A program made the translations under genes and the position numbers. Under the pieces are notes generated by a model. That model did not search any database. It was not told where the DNA came from and worked only from the letters and a program-made list of their open reading frames with translations. DNA of 64,000 bases from NIOZ-UU13 sp964417935 (GTDB lineage Bacteria > Planctomycetota > Phycisphaerae > Sedimentisphaerales > Anaerobacaceae), in NCBI GenBank assembly GCA_964417935.1, contig CAYQKF010000003.1, forward strand, positions 1 to 64,000, in the 5' to 3' direction. This document shows positions 15,702 to 24,359 of this stretch, piece by piece. Each line of letters begins with the position of its first letter. Within the stretch, counting starts at the first letter, position 1.

Positions 15702-16223
15702 ATGACCGACAAAATAATAACTATCTCCGGGACGGGTAGGGCTAAACAGGGCGATGCGGCTTTTCAATTAGCTTACGAAGTAGGCAAGCTATTGGCCCAG
15801 GCTGGTTTTACTATCGCCAACGGTGGATACGGCGGAACGATGTTGGCTTCGGCCAAAGGGGCAGCCGAGGCCGGTGGTGAAGTAATCGGCGTTACGTGCT
15901 CAGCTTTTAAGAACAGTACGGCTAATAAATACGTTACTCGTGAAATCGTTACCGCTTCGCTCGACGAACGGCTGGATACATTGATAAAATTGGGGCAGGC
16001 TTATGTGGTGCTGCCCGGCGGAACAGGAACACTGCTGGAATTGGCGAAGATCTGGGAATTAAAAAACAAGGGCTTTCTAAAAACAGATAAACCGATTATA
16101 CTTTTAGGCGGATTCTGGAAGCCGTTGGTCGATTTGGTCGCAGGCGATGACCCTGACAGCAAACGACGTGTAAAGCCGGCAGATGAGCCGGAGCAGGCAG
16201 TTAAATTGATTATTGATAATTGA
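15702..16223 (+). CDS. LOG-family (TIGR00725-like) nucleotide-binding protein
   Basis: 173 residues with a Rossmann-like fold: NGGYGGTMLASAKGAAEAGG near the N-terminus and PGGTGTLLELAKIWE in the second half, the latter matching the PGGxGTxxE motif of LOG-family phosphoribohydrolases. These release a base from nucleoside 5'-monophosphates; annotation as lysine decarboxylase is historical. GTCAACA-rich AT DNA precedes it and there is no convincing RBS. It is not tightly linked to neighbours. Confidence 0.85.
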   Translation: MTDKIITISGTGRAKQGDAAFQLAYEVGKLLAQAGFTIANGGYGGTMLASAKGAAEAGGEVIGVTCSAFKNSTANKYVTREIVTASLDERLDTLIKLGQAYVVLPGGTGTLLELAKIWELKNKGFLKTDKPIILLGGFWKPLVDLVAGDDPDSKRRVKPADEPEQAVKLIIDN

Positions 16224-16253
16224 AAACTTCGAGCGTATAGCAAAATGAACCGA

Positions 16254-16328
16254 TTGTCACCCTGAGCGCAGCGAAGGGTCTCGTTTATACGAAGGTTATG
16301 AGATTCTTCGCTTTGCTCAGAATGACTG
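16254..16328. repeat. Palindromic intergenic repeat, GTCACCCTGAGC family
   Basis: Starts TGTCACCCTGAGCGCAGCG and ends CTTTGCTCAGAATGAC; inner stem GTCTC.../...GAGATTC. Same class as 976-1060. Confidence 0.65.
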
Positions 16329-16380
16329 TTGTGCTATATATTCATTTTGTTAGAGGTTATTAGAATCTTAAACCATAGAT

Positions 16381-17349
16381 ATGAGCAAGAGACTGATACT
16401 TTTGATTTTAATGTTTTTTGTAGGTGTTGTCCCGGCAACGTTGGGATTCAGTGCGGAGACGGTACGCCAAACACTGCTGCGGGACGGCTTTATCCTGAGG
16501 GGCGTTGATGGTAAATTGAAACCCGCGGCCCTGATTGCCAAAAGCGAAGAGGTGGGGGATAGTGGCGCACCAATTCGGACTGACCCTAATCTCGATTGGT
16601 GCGGGAGCGGATGGTTCTTTGAATTTGATACGGACCTGAGCGATTATAGAGGTCGAGCTTCCGCAGGGACAAAGTTAGAGCTGCTGCCATCGTCGGAGCT
16701 GGAAAAGATGATTGCCGATGTAAACGAGCGTTCTTCTGCGAGCTACAGGCTCTGGGGCTGGGTTACGAAATACAAAGGCAGAAATTTTATATTCCCGAAT
16801 TATTCTTTCCCCCTTGGCAAAATAAGCAGGCCGCAGTCTCAAACATCACAGGAAATACGGCAAAAAGAGCGCAGGCCAATCGAGAAGCCTTCTACAAAAG
16901 AGTCTAAGCAACAGCCCGTCGTGGCTCGGCCACGCCGAGACAGGCCCGCCGTCAGTGAGCCGAACGATGTATTAGCCATACCACAAGAGATAATAGAAAA
17001 GCTCAAGGCCGGGAGAATTGTGCGCCCTGAGAAGTTGGGCCTGGCCCCAAAGACAACAAAAACGGAATTGGAGCAGGATTCTATCTTGGCCGACAGGACT
17101 GCATTTTTAAGTGGGCAGGATGATGGCCGGCTTGTATTTGTCCTGGATGCTTTTGGCCGAAATGTCCGGCCTGTATCGTTACGGCTGCTGCCGTGCGAGG
17201 TGCTGGAGCTGGCCGAGTACAGACAATCTGCTGAGCCGGAGCCGGTGCGGTTTAAGATAGCAGGGATTATGACTAAATATAAAGGCGAAAACTATCTGCT
17301 GTTGCAAAAGGCGGTCCGCGTTTACAGCCACCAAAACTTCGACAGATAA
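16381..17349 (+). CDS. Secreted protein of unknown function with two related halves
   Basis: 322 residues. An N-terminal signal peptide (KRLILLILMFFVGVVPATLGFS, cleaved near residue 25) exports it. The rest is two similar modules joined by a charged Pro/Gln/Arg-rich linker (about 145-200). The modules share a DxxFxLRG / DRTAFLSG opening, LELLPSSELEKM / LRLLPCEVLELAEY and a closing WVTKYKGRNFIF / IMTKYKGENYLLLQ strand. No catalytic motif was recognised. hisD starts 11 bases after the stop, so the two are probably co-transcribed, although a functional link is not evident. Confidence 0.7.
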   Translation: MSKRLILLILMFFVGVVPATLGFSAETVRQTLLRDGFILRGVDGKLKPAALIAKSEEVGDSGAPIRTDPNLDWCGSGWFFEFDTDLSDYRGRASAGTKLELLPSSELEKMIADVNERSSASYRLWGWVTKYKGRNFIFPNYSFPLGKISRPQSQTSQEIRQKERRPIEKPSTKESKQQPVVARPRRDRPAVSEPNDVLAIPQEIIEKLKAGRIVRPEKLGLAPKTTKTELEQDSILADRTAFLSGQDDGRLVFVLDAFGRNVRPVSLRLLPCEVLELAEYRQSAEPEPVRFKIAGIMTKYKGENYLLLQKAVRVYSHQNFDR

Positions 17350-17360
17350 AGGGTAAACCA

Positions 17361-18689
17361 ATGCCCCACGAACTCGACCAAATCCTCATCTCATTACACC
17401 AGCTTTCCCCTACGGAGTTCAACGAAGCATTAATTAAGCTCAATGAGTCAGTAATGCAGGCTGCCATGTTTGGCGTTGGTGACGCTAGGAGCAAGGACGT
17501 TATCGAAATCCTTTGCAAAGTTGGAGAGGAGGGGGACAAGGCCGTAGCGGATTTTACGCTGACATTTGATAAAGTGAAACTTACTCCTGAACAATTCCGG
17601 ATTACAAAAGAGGAACTGGAAAAAGCACATAAAGAAGTTAAAAAAAACAATAAGCAGCTTTTAGGTTCTATTCGTCAGGCTATTAAGAATGTAAGAAAAT
17701 ACCAAAAAAAGATATTCATCGCCAAGAAGCAGTGTCTTGGGATAAAGTATACACCCATTAAACGCGTTGGTATTAGCGTGCCGGGTGCTTCAGCTCCACT
17801 ACCCTCCACGGTAATAATGACGGCGGTACCAGCTCAAGTGGCGGGCGTCAAAGAGATTGTTGTAGTTTCCCCTCCCAGATACAACGGCAGTATTCATCCG
17901 GTAATTTTGGCGGTCTGTCATGAACTGGGAATTGATGAAGTCTATCGTATTGGTGGAGCACAGGCGGTAGCGGCTTTAGCTTTTGGAACCGATACTGTCG
18001 AGAAGGTATTTAAGATTGTCGGCCCCGGCAATCAATGGGTCCAGACAGCTAAGCAGAAGGTTTTTGGGATTGTCGATATAGATTCAATAGCTGGCCCAAG
18101 CGAAGTACTAATAATCGCAAACGATGATGCGAACCCAGCGTGGGTGGCAGCAGATATGCTCAGCCAGGCCGAGCACGACCCGGGAAGTGCGATTTTATTT
18201 ACGGATTCACAACAACTTGGCGAAGAAGTCCTTAAGGAACTAAAAAAACAGGTAATGCAACTTGAACGAACAAGAGAAACTGCTGAGTGTCTTAAAAAAT
18301 TCTGCAAAATTGCCGTTTTTGAAAATATACAGCAAGTCTTTGAAGCAGCGAATATTGTCGCGCCGGAGCATTTGCAGATTCAGTGTGGAGATAAGAGCAG
18401 AGAAATAGCTGGTAAAATCGAGAACGCAGGGGCGATATTTATCGGAGATTATAGTCCGGTTGCAGTCGGGGATTATTGGGCTGGACCCAGTCATACATTA
18501 CCAACTGGACTAAGCGCAATGTTTTTTAGTGCACTGACGAGCAATGATTTTATTAAGTCAACGAGCATTATCGAATACGACCGAAAGAAATTAGCTGAAA
18601 GTGCTGAGGATATTATTCGCTTAGCTGAGGTTGAAGGGCTGGACGCCCACGCAAAAAGCATAAAAATCCGGCAGGAAACCCAGACGTAA
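17361..18689 (+). CDS. hisD: Histidinol dehydrogenase
   Basis: Catalyses the last two steps of histidine biosynthesis, L-histidinol to L-histidine with two NAD+, using zinc. 442 residues, normal length. VGISVPGASAPLPST, GPGNQWVQTAKQ, GPSEVLIIA, LSQAEHDPGS (with the catalytic and zinc-ligating residues) and SHTLPTGLSA are the signature blocks. RBS AAAGGG. No other his gene is in the window. It is convergent with alaS, with 38 bases between the stops and no clear terminator. Confidence 0.95.
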   Translation: MPHELDQILISLHQLSPTEFNEALIKLNESVMQAAMFGVGDARSKDVIEILCKVGEEGDKAVADFTLTFDKVKLTPEQFRITKEELEKAHKEVKKNNKQLLGSIRQAIKNVRKYQKKIFIAKKQCLGIKYTPIKRVGISVPGASAPLPSTVIMTAVPAQVAGVKEIVVVSPPRYNGSIHPVILAVCHELGIDEVYRIGGAQAVAALAFGTDTVEKVFKIVGPGNQWVQTAKQKVFGIVDIDSIAGPSEVLIIANDDANPAWVAADMLSQAEHDPGSAILFTDSQQLGEEVLKELKKQVMQLERTRETAECLKKFCKIAVFENIQQVFEAANIVAPEHLQIQCGDKSREIAGKIENAGAIFIGDYSPVAVGDYWAGPSHTLPTGLSAMFFSALTSNDFIKSTSIIEYDRKKLAESAEDIIRLAEVEGLDAHAKSIKIRQETQT

Positions 18690-18727
18690 ACTGACCTAAA
18701 AATAATAGTAGCTTTTCGGAAACGACA

Positions 18728-21472
18728 TTAGGCGCCGGCAAGTTTTTCATTTATCAGTTCTGCTGCTTTTTTGAGCGCATCGTTGATTTTTTTTGGATTT
18801 TTTCCGCCGGCCTGTGCCATTTGAGGTCGGCCTCCTCCTCCGCCGTCAACTATCGGCGCGATTGCCTTGACGATGTCACCGGCCTTTAGGCCTTTCTTGA
18901 TGAGGTCATTGGTCATACCCGCCAGGAGTGTTGCCTTGTCGTCATCCTCAAAGCCCAGAACGATAGCGGCGGATTTTGCCTTCTTCTTGAGCATATCGAT
19001 AGCTTCTCGGGCCTGCTCGATATGTGTGCCATCCAGTCGGCCGATGATTATGGAGGTCTCGCTGATTTTTTCACATTTTTGGAGAAGCTGTTTTGCCTCG
19101 GCCATAACATCAGAGCCGGATGCCTTGGCCGCGGACCTGAGCTCCTTGGAGAGCTTTTTATTGTCCTTTATCAACTGGCTGACCCTGTCAACCAGCGCTT
19201 CGGAGGGGACTTTCAGCATTGCTGAAAGCTCATCGACGATGTCACTTGCTTTTTCGAGACAGGCGTTAAGGCCGGTGCCGGTAAGGGCGGTAATCCTGCG
19301 AACGCCGGCAGAGATGCTCTCTTCTTTAATTATCTTGAAGCCGCCTATTTGTCCCGTATTATCGCAGTGCGTTCCTCCGCAGAATTCTCGCGAAAAAGCT
19401 TCTTCAAGCGATGTTTCGTTTGCTGCACCGATAGCCACCACCCGGACCTCATTTCCATACTTTTCGCCGAATAGTGCCATAGCCCCCAGTTTTTCCGCCT
19501 CCGACCTTGGCATCACCACACAGGTTAAAGGCAGGTCGGAGACGATTTTTTCTCTGACCAAATCCTCAACCTTTTTTAGCTCCTTGGTAGTTGGTGCTTT
19601 GGGATAGGTAAAGTCGAATCTCAAATAGTCCGGGCCGACGTAACTGCCCTGCTGGGCCACTGATTTGCCGAGCACCTGCTGCAGCGCCCACTGGAGCAGG
19701 TGGGTGGCGGTGTGGTTTTTCTTCGTCGCGGCTCTGTCCTTGCTGACGATGGCTTTAACCTTTTGGCCAATACTGAATGAGCCTTCGACAACATTGCCTC
19801 GGTGAATGATACAGTTGGCTATTTTGACGGTGTTTTCGACTACGAATTCAGCGTTTTCCGATTTTATAATTCCACAGTCGCCAACCTGGCCGCCTGCCTC
19901 GGCGTAGAAGCAGGTTCTGTCAAGAACGATTCCGACCTCATTACCAGCTTCGATTCGACCTTCACTTTTGAAACCCTCGTTATCGACAAAGCCCACTATT
20001 TCGGCATCGCAGGTATCGGTGTGGTATTTATGCAGGTCTTCAGTTTTAGGTAGCACTTTAACAGTTACTTTATCGGTCACCGATATGGAATCGTTAATAA
20101 TAATAGAAATATCTTTCTGTGCCGCCCTTGCCCGTTGACGTTGGGCTTCCATTAGTTCGTCAAATGTAGCCGTATCTACTTTCAGGCTGCGTTCTTCCGC
20201 CATAAGTTCGGTCAAATCAAGCGGAAAGCCGTATGTATCGTAGAGCTGGAAGGCATTTTCGCCGTTGATAGTTTTATCTTTCGATTTTTGTGCGCGCTCG
20301 GCGGCGGTGTTGAAGATTTCGATACCTCTGTCAAGCGTTCTGCCGAAGCTGGCCTCTTCGGATTCGATTACCGTTGAGACGTAGTCTGCTCTTTCGGTTA
20401 TTTCGCCGAACGCATCGCCCAGACAATCGACGACTACCGGCACAAGTTTGTAAATAAATGGCTCGTGCATTCCCAGCTCTCTGCCGAACCTCGAAGCCCG
20501 GCGAAGTATTCGGCGAATCACGTACCCCCTGCCTTCGTTGGATGGAATCGCTCCATCGGTTATCGCAAAGACAAGTGAGCGAATATGGTCGGCTATTACC
20601 CTGAAGGCATTGTCGGTTTTGCTGCCGAGCTTTGATGTATATTTGTGGCCGGTGATGTCACTGGTGCAATCGATAATGGGCATAAATAAATCGGTATCGT
20701 AGTTGCTCTTTTTGTTCTGCAGCACCGCTACGATTCTTTCGAGGCCTGCACCGGTGTCAACGTATCTGGCTGAAAGCGGCACGAGCTTGCCCTCAGGCAG
20801 ACGATTGAACTGTATGAAGACAAGATTCCATAACTCGATGTATCTTGCGCAGCCGGCGTTGACCCGGCATTTATGGCCCGGGACGTTTTTCATATCGCAC
20901 ATCTCAGGGCCGAGGTCGATGTGTATTTCACTGCAGGGCCCGCAGGGGCCGGTTTCGCCCATTTCCCAGAAGTTATCTTTTTTGCCGCAGGCAAGGACCT
21001 TCTCGGCGGGTATTGTGGTTACTTTGGTCCATAAGTTCGCGGCCTCTTCATCTTCCGGCAGCCCGTCGGAATGGTCGCCACCAAAAACCGTCGCCCACAA
21101 TCGGTCCGGCTCGATGCCCCAAACGTTCGTAAGAAGCTCCCAGGCCCATTGGATTGCCTCAGCCTTGAAGTAATCATCGAACGACCAGTTGCCTAACATT
21201 TCAAAAAATGTATGGTGATAGGTATCTTTGCCAACTTCCTCGAGGTCGTTGTGTTTGCCGCTGACCCGCAGGCATTTTTGAGTGTTGGCCACCCGTGGGT
21301 ACTGGGGAGCGGCTAATCCGAGGAAAATATCCTTGAACTGATTCATTCCCGCATTGGCAAAAAGCAGGCTCTCATCGCCGATGGGGACTATGGGTGAGCT
21401 GGGGACGAATTCATGCCCTTTGCTTTTGAAAAAATCTATAAAGTCGTTTCGTATTTGCTTCGCACTTAACAT
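18728..21472 (-). CDS. alaS: Alanyl-tRNA synthetase
   Basis: Charges tRNA-Ala. 914 residues from the ATG at 21472 (a TTG at 21490 is in frame, but gives residues not seen in the family). The class II catalytic core (FFEMLGNWSFDDYFK, GRGYVIRRILRRASRFGRE), the editing domain with HTATHLLQWAL and the second zinc-binding pair CGGTH, and the C-terminal DHHA1/C-Ala domain with the VDGGGGGRPQMAQ glycine-rich end are all present. It is the last gene of the minus-strand thpR-recA-alaS run. The recA-alaS gap holds a palindromic repeat. Confidence 0.96.
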   Translation of the reverse strand: MLSAKQIRNDFIDFFKSKGHEFVPSSPIVPIGDESLLFANAGMNQFKDIFLGLAAPQYPRVANTQKCLRVSGKHNDLEEVGKDTYHHTFFEMLGNWSFDDYFKAEAIQWAWELLTNVWGIEPDRLWATVFGGDHSDGLPEDEEAANLWTKVTTIPAEKVLACGKKDNFWEMGETGPCGPCSEIHIDLGPEMCDMKNVPGHKCRVNAGCARYIELWNLVFIQFNRLPEGKLVPLSARYVDTGAGLERIVAVLQNKKSNYDTDLFMPIIDCTSDITGHKYTSKLGSKTDNAFRVIADHIRSLVFAITDGAIPSNEGRGYVIRRILRRASRFGRELGMHEPFIYKLVPVVVDCLGDAFGEITERADYVSTVIESEEASFGRTLDRGIEIFNTAAERAQKSKDKTINGENAFQLYDTYGFPLDLTELMAEERSLKVDTATFDELMEAQRQRARAAQKDISIIINDSISVTDKVTVKVLPKTEDLHKYHTDTCDAEIVGFVDNEGFKSEGRIEAGNEVGIVLDRTCFYAEAGGQVGDCGIIKSENAEFVVENTVKIANCIIHRGNVVEGSFSIGQKVKAIVSKDRAATKKNHTATHLLQWALQQVLGKSVAQQGSYVGPDYLRFDFTYPKAPTTKELKKVEDLVREKIVSDLPLTCVVMPRSEAEKLGAMALFGEKYGNEVRVVAIGAANETSLEEAFSREFCGGTHCDNTGQIGGFKIIKEESISAGVRRITALTGTGLNACLEKASDIVDELSAMLKVPSEALVDRVSQLIKDNKKLSKELRSAAKASGSDVMAEAKQLLQKCEKISETSIIIGRLDGTHIEQAREAIDMLKKKAKSAAIVLGFEDDDKATLLAGMTNDLIKKGLKAGDIVKAIAPIVDGGGGGRPQMAQAGGKNPKKINDALKKAAELINEKLAGA

Positions 21473-21537
21473 ATTGAAATCGAATATCAAAAATCAAATA
21501 TCAAAGTTACACTGTAAAATGCAAAAATGGTATAAAC

Positions 21538-21629
21538 TGTCATTGCGAGGAGCGGAGCGACGAAGCAATCCCAACTATTCGCGAATTGGAGATTGCCACG
21601 CCCTCACTTTGTTCGGGCTCGCGATGACA
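21538..21629. repeat. Palindromic intergenic repeat, GTCATTGCGAGG family
   Basis: TGTCATTGCGAGGAGCGGAG ... GGGCTCGCGATGACA between alaS and recA. Same family as 45779-45842 and 53565-53605. Confidence 0.75.
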
Positions 21630-21644
21630 TTCACTTTTTACTTT

Positions 21645-22709
21645 TCACTCATTGCTTTGTACTTCTGCAAGGCCTTTGGCGACGAGGATTTTGTTTTTTA
21701 ATTCCTCGCATAAATCCTTGTTTTCAATGAGGAATTTTTTGGCGTTTTCTCTGCCCTGTCCGAGTCGCATACTGCCGTAGTTTAGCCAGGCGCCGCTTTT
21801 TTCGACGACCTCACACCCGGCGGCCAGGTCGAGTAAATCGCCTTCGTAGCTGATTCCTCTGTCAAACATAATATCGAACTCCGCGTCGCGGAAGGGCGGT
21901 GCGATTTTGTTCTTTACGACCCTGGCCCTGACCCTGGAGCCGACGGCGCCGGTGCTGTCCTTTATGGTTGATATTCGTCTCAGGTCGATTCGGACGGATG
22001 TGTAAAATTTAAGCGCCCTTCCGCCGGGTGTGGTTTCCGGGTTGCCGAACATAACACCAATTTTCATGCGGATTTGATTTATGAAGATAAGGGCGGTTTT
22101 GCTCTTGCCAATGATACTGGTGAGCTTTCGCATCGCCTGGCTCATTAACCTTGCCTGCCGTCCCACGTGCACGTCGCCCATGTCGCCTTCAATTTCTGCC
22201 TTCGGCGTCAGTGCGGCGACCGAGTCAATAATTATGACGTCGATGGAATTGGAGCTTATCAGCATCTCGGTGATGTTAAGGGCCTGCTCGCCGGTGTCGG
22301 GCTGGCTGACTAACAGACTGCTGACATCGACACCGAGCCTTTTGGCCCAGGTCGTATCCAGGGCGTGTTCGGCATCGATGAACGCAGCCACGCCGCCTGC
22401 CCGCTGGGCGTTGGCAATGACGTGAAGCGCCAGTGTTGTTTTACCGGACGATTCCGGGCCGAACAATTCGGTAACCCTGCCGCGTGGGATGCCCACACCG
22501 CCGAGAGCTAAATCCAGTGACAATGAGCCGGTGGGTATGCCCTCAATCCTGGCGTATCTGTGCTCGTCCATTTGCATAATAGCGCCCTGGCCGTATTGCT
22601 TTTCTATCTGTGCGATTACGCGCTGCAGAGCGGTTTCTTTGCCGGTCGCCTGCGGTTTCAAACGCTCTATCTTGCCTTTGGATGCTGCTTTTGATGTTGT
22701 CTTTGCCAT
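21645..22709 (-). CDS. recA: Recombinase A
   Basis: DNA-dependent ATPase for homologous recombination and LexA cleavage. 354 residues from ATG 22709, with GGAG ten bases upstream; a TTG at 22724 only adds five residues. Walker A GPESSGKTTLA, the VIIIDSVAAL Walker B, MSQAMRKLT (loop L1) and FINQIRMKIGVMFGNPETTPGG (L2) are canonical. It sits between a four-helix-bundle gene and alaS, in the same direction. No LexA-type operator was recognised upstream; the 5' region is a low-complexity AAAACT repeat. Confidence 0.97.
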   Translation of the reverse strand: MAKTTSKAASKGKIERLKPQATGKETALQRVIAQIEKQYGQGAIMQMDEHRYARIEGIPTGSLSLDLALGGVGIPRGRVTELFGPESSGKTTLALHVIANAQRAGGVAAFIDAEHALDTTWAKRLGVDVSSLLVSQPDTGEQALNITEMLISSNSIDVIIIDSVAALTPKAEIEGDMGDVHVGRQARLMSQAMRKLTSIIGKSKTALIFINQIRMKIGVMFGNPETTPGGRALKFYTSVRIDLRRISTIKDSTGAVGSRVRARVVKNKIAPPFRDAEFDIMFDRGISYEGDLLDLAAGCEVVEKSGAWLNYGSMRLGQGRENAKKFLIENKDLCEELKNKILVAKGLAEVQSNE

Positions 22710-22730
22710 TTTGCTTTTCTCCAAACATTG

Positions 22731-22872
22731 AAACTAAAAACTTAAAGCTGAAAACTAAAAACCATAATTCAAAATTTAAAACTTATTTTTACCCTTTAAG
22801 GTCAAGATGCTAACGGAGTTTTGAGTTTTAAGTTTTGAGTTGTTCTTTTTAACTAAAAACTCAAAATTCAAA
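22731..22872. repeat. Low-complexity stuttering repeat (AAAACT-type)
   Basis: Runs of AAAAACT, AAAACTTAAA and TTTTGAGTTTT that form near-palindromes. It separates recA from the four-helix-bundle gene and continues past that gene's GTG start. Confidence 0.6.
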
Positions 22873-22873
22873 A

Positions 22874-23173
22874 CTAAAAACTGATGTAACTTTCTATTTT
22901 CTTTGCATTCCTCAACGACCCAAGCCAATATAAACTTTCGTTTGCAGACTTAAGAGAATGACTAAAGAAATTGGTAAAATCCCTCTTTGAACTGGCGCCT
23001 TTGGCTTCAACGATATTCGCCCCTATAGAAGTCGCTGACCTCAAAAGCTGTTTCGCAATAACCTGACTTGAGGTATCCTTCGGTAGAGTATCCAGAAAGT
23101 CTATCATCCCGATAGAGTATTTATAAGCCCTGCGTTTTAAGTCGGTTTTAGGTTTTGAATTTTGGTTTTGCAC
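22874..23173 (-). CDS. Four-helix-bundle protein (23S rRNA intervening-sequence family), short
   Basis: 99 residues of the IVS/four-helix-bundle family: RRAYKYSIGMIDFLDTLP, QLLRSATSIGANIVEAKGA and FFSHSLKSANESLYWLGSLR are the first three helices. The usual fourth helix is missing: the frame ends soon after LRNAKKIE, about 15-20 residues short. Start is a GTG at 23173 within an AAAACC low-complexity stretch. It lies 16 bases after thpR. These proteins form pentamers or oligomers of unclear role and often sit between unrelated genes. Confidence 0.75.
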   Translation of the reverse strand: MQNQNSKPKTDLKRRAYKYSIGMIDFLDTLPKDTSSQVIAKQLLRSATSIGANIVEAKGASSKRDFTNFFSHSLKSANESLYWLGSLRNAKKIESYISF

Positions 23174-23189
23174 TTTGAGTTTTAACTTT

Positions 23190-23756
23190 TTAGCTTAACT
23201 TGTAGTTTCCCAGCACGGTATAAACAGGGCCTTTCGGCGTTAGCTCGCTCTGGTAAACTGATACCGAGTCGGCCGGCATAGTCCCGAGCTTAAAATCCTT
23301 GTATCCTTCGGTCGTTTGCGCCAGTTTAACACCTGCCTTTGAGTTTCTCACCCTGCAGAGGGTCAGATGGCCTGAAAATTTTCTTGTTTCCTTGGGCCAG
23401 CCGGCCAAGGCCAACTGCTGCTCAAGGTCACTTTGTAATTGTAGCAGATTATCGCATCCCTGTCTTGTGCCAACCCATAAAACTCTGGCACTTCTGCCGC
23501 CGAAACAACCGACCGATTCTACGTCCAGCTCGAAGCTCTCGTGTCGGCTCGCAACGTCTTTGGTTATGTTGCAGACATCGACGACCTGCTCATCCTTAAT
23601 CTCGCCTAAGAATTTCAATGTCAGATGCATCCTATCAGGATTCACCCATTTGGCGTCGCTTTTTTTAATATCAACTTTGCTCTGCAGTTCGTTTTGCAGG
23701 CTGCCCAGGGCCTTTCTGATTTGCTCGTCGATATCTATTGCTATAAATACTCGCAT
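23190..23756 (-). CDS. thpR: RNA 2',3'-cyclic phosphodiesterase
   Basis: 2H phosphoesterase that opens 2',3'-cyclic phosphates on RNA ends. 188 residues from ATG 23756 (MRVFIAIDI is the typical N-terminus; the frame opens at 23792). The two catalytic HxTx motifs are HLTLKFLG and HLTLCRVR. In the same direction as, and upstream of, the four-helix-bundle gene, recA and alaS, which suggests one transcription unit. Palindromic repeat 23794-23867 lies upstream. Confidence 0.92.
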   Translation of the reverse strand: MRVFIAIDIDEQIRKALGSLQNELQSKVDIKKSDAKWVNPDRMHLTLKFLGEIKDEQVVDVCNITKDVASRHESFELDVESVGCFGGRSARVLWVGTRQGCDNLLQLQSDLEQQLALAGWPKETRKFSGHLTLCRVRNSKAGVKLAQTTEGYKDFKLGTMPADSVSVYQSELTPKGPVYTVLGNYKLS

Positions 23757-23793
23757 CTGACTTTTGTTAGCGCCTCTGACAAAATGACCCAAA

Positions 23794-23867
23794 TGTCATT
23801 CCGAGCGGAGCGCAGCGGAGTCGAGGAATCTGTTTTAATAGACCCCTCGGCTTCGCTCGGGGTGACA
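23794..23867. repeat. Palindromic intergenic repeat, GTCATTCCGAGC family
   Basis: TGTCATTCCGAGCGGAGCG ... CCTCGGCTTCGCTCGGGGTGACA, between thpR and the DUF3883 gene. Confidence 0.75.
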
Positions 23868-23928
23868 AACTTCTTTAAAATAGCAATCCATCAATACATC
23901 TTTTCCTTTTGCTATTTTGTATTAAATC

Positions 23929-24294
23929 TTACAATTCTACTTCCCTCCCATGTCGATTTATTACAGCCGCCGTAAGCAAAAATACAGTGTCAATTTGTAG
24001 GTTTTTGAAAATCACATCCGGTTCGAGAATTTTTAGCTTAGGATTGTCCTTAATATTAAAAACAATATAAACGTAGTAATTTGAAAGATCTTTTCCTAAA
24101 TTTCTCACTATCGAGTTACTTATCCAAATCCATGAGGTTCTTTTACTTGAAACGCCTTTTACTTCTATGTATCTATCTCCAGATTTAATATCATATCCGC
24201 ATTTTTGTTTGCTTACATCTTTTGGTTTTCTACCCTTCGATTTCTCATATTCCATAACAATTTTCATGGCTTTTTGTTCCACTATGTTTGCCAT
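23929..24294 (-). CDS. DUF3883 protein (putative PD-(D/E)XK-type)
   Basis: 121 residues. AMKIVMEYEKSKGRKPKDVS then GYDIKSGDRYIEVKGVSSKRT is the DUF3883 signature: D in YDIKS and EVK form a PD-(D/E)XK-like site. Here the domain is free-standing, while it is often fused to helicases and restriction subunits. RBS AAGGAAC. It follows the PfkB kinase and lies downstream of the EcoRV-like pair on the same strand, so it may belong to the same acquired block; that is inference. Confidence 0.8.
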   Translation of the reverse strand: MANIVEQKAMKIVMEYEKSKGRKPKDVSKQKCGYDIKSGDRYIEVKGVSSKRTSWIWISNSIVRNLGKDLSNYYVYIVFNIKDNPKLKILEPDVIFKNLQIDTVFLLTAAVINRHGREVEL

Positions 24295-24359
24295 ATTTTT
24301 GAGTTCCTTTTTAATTTTTGCTTTGTCATTTTGCGTTTTGATTTTTAATTTTTTATTTT

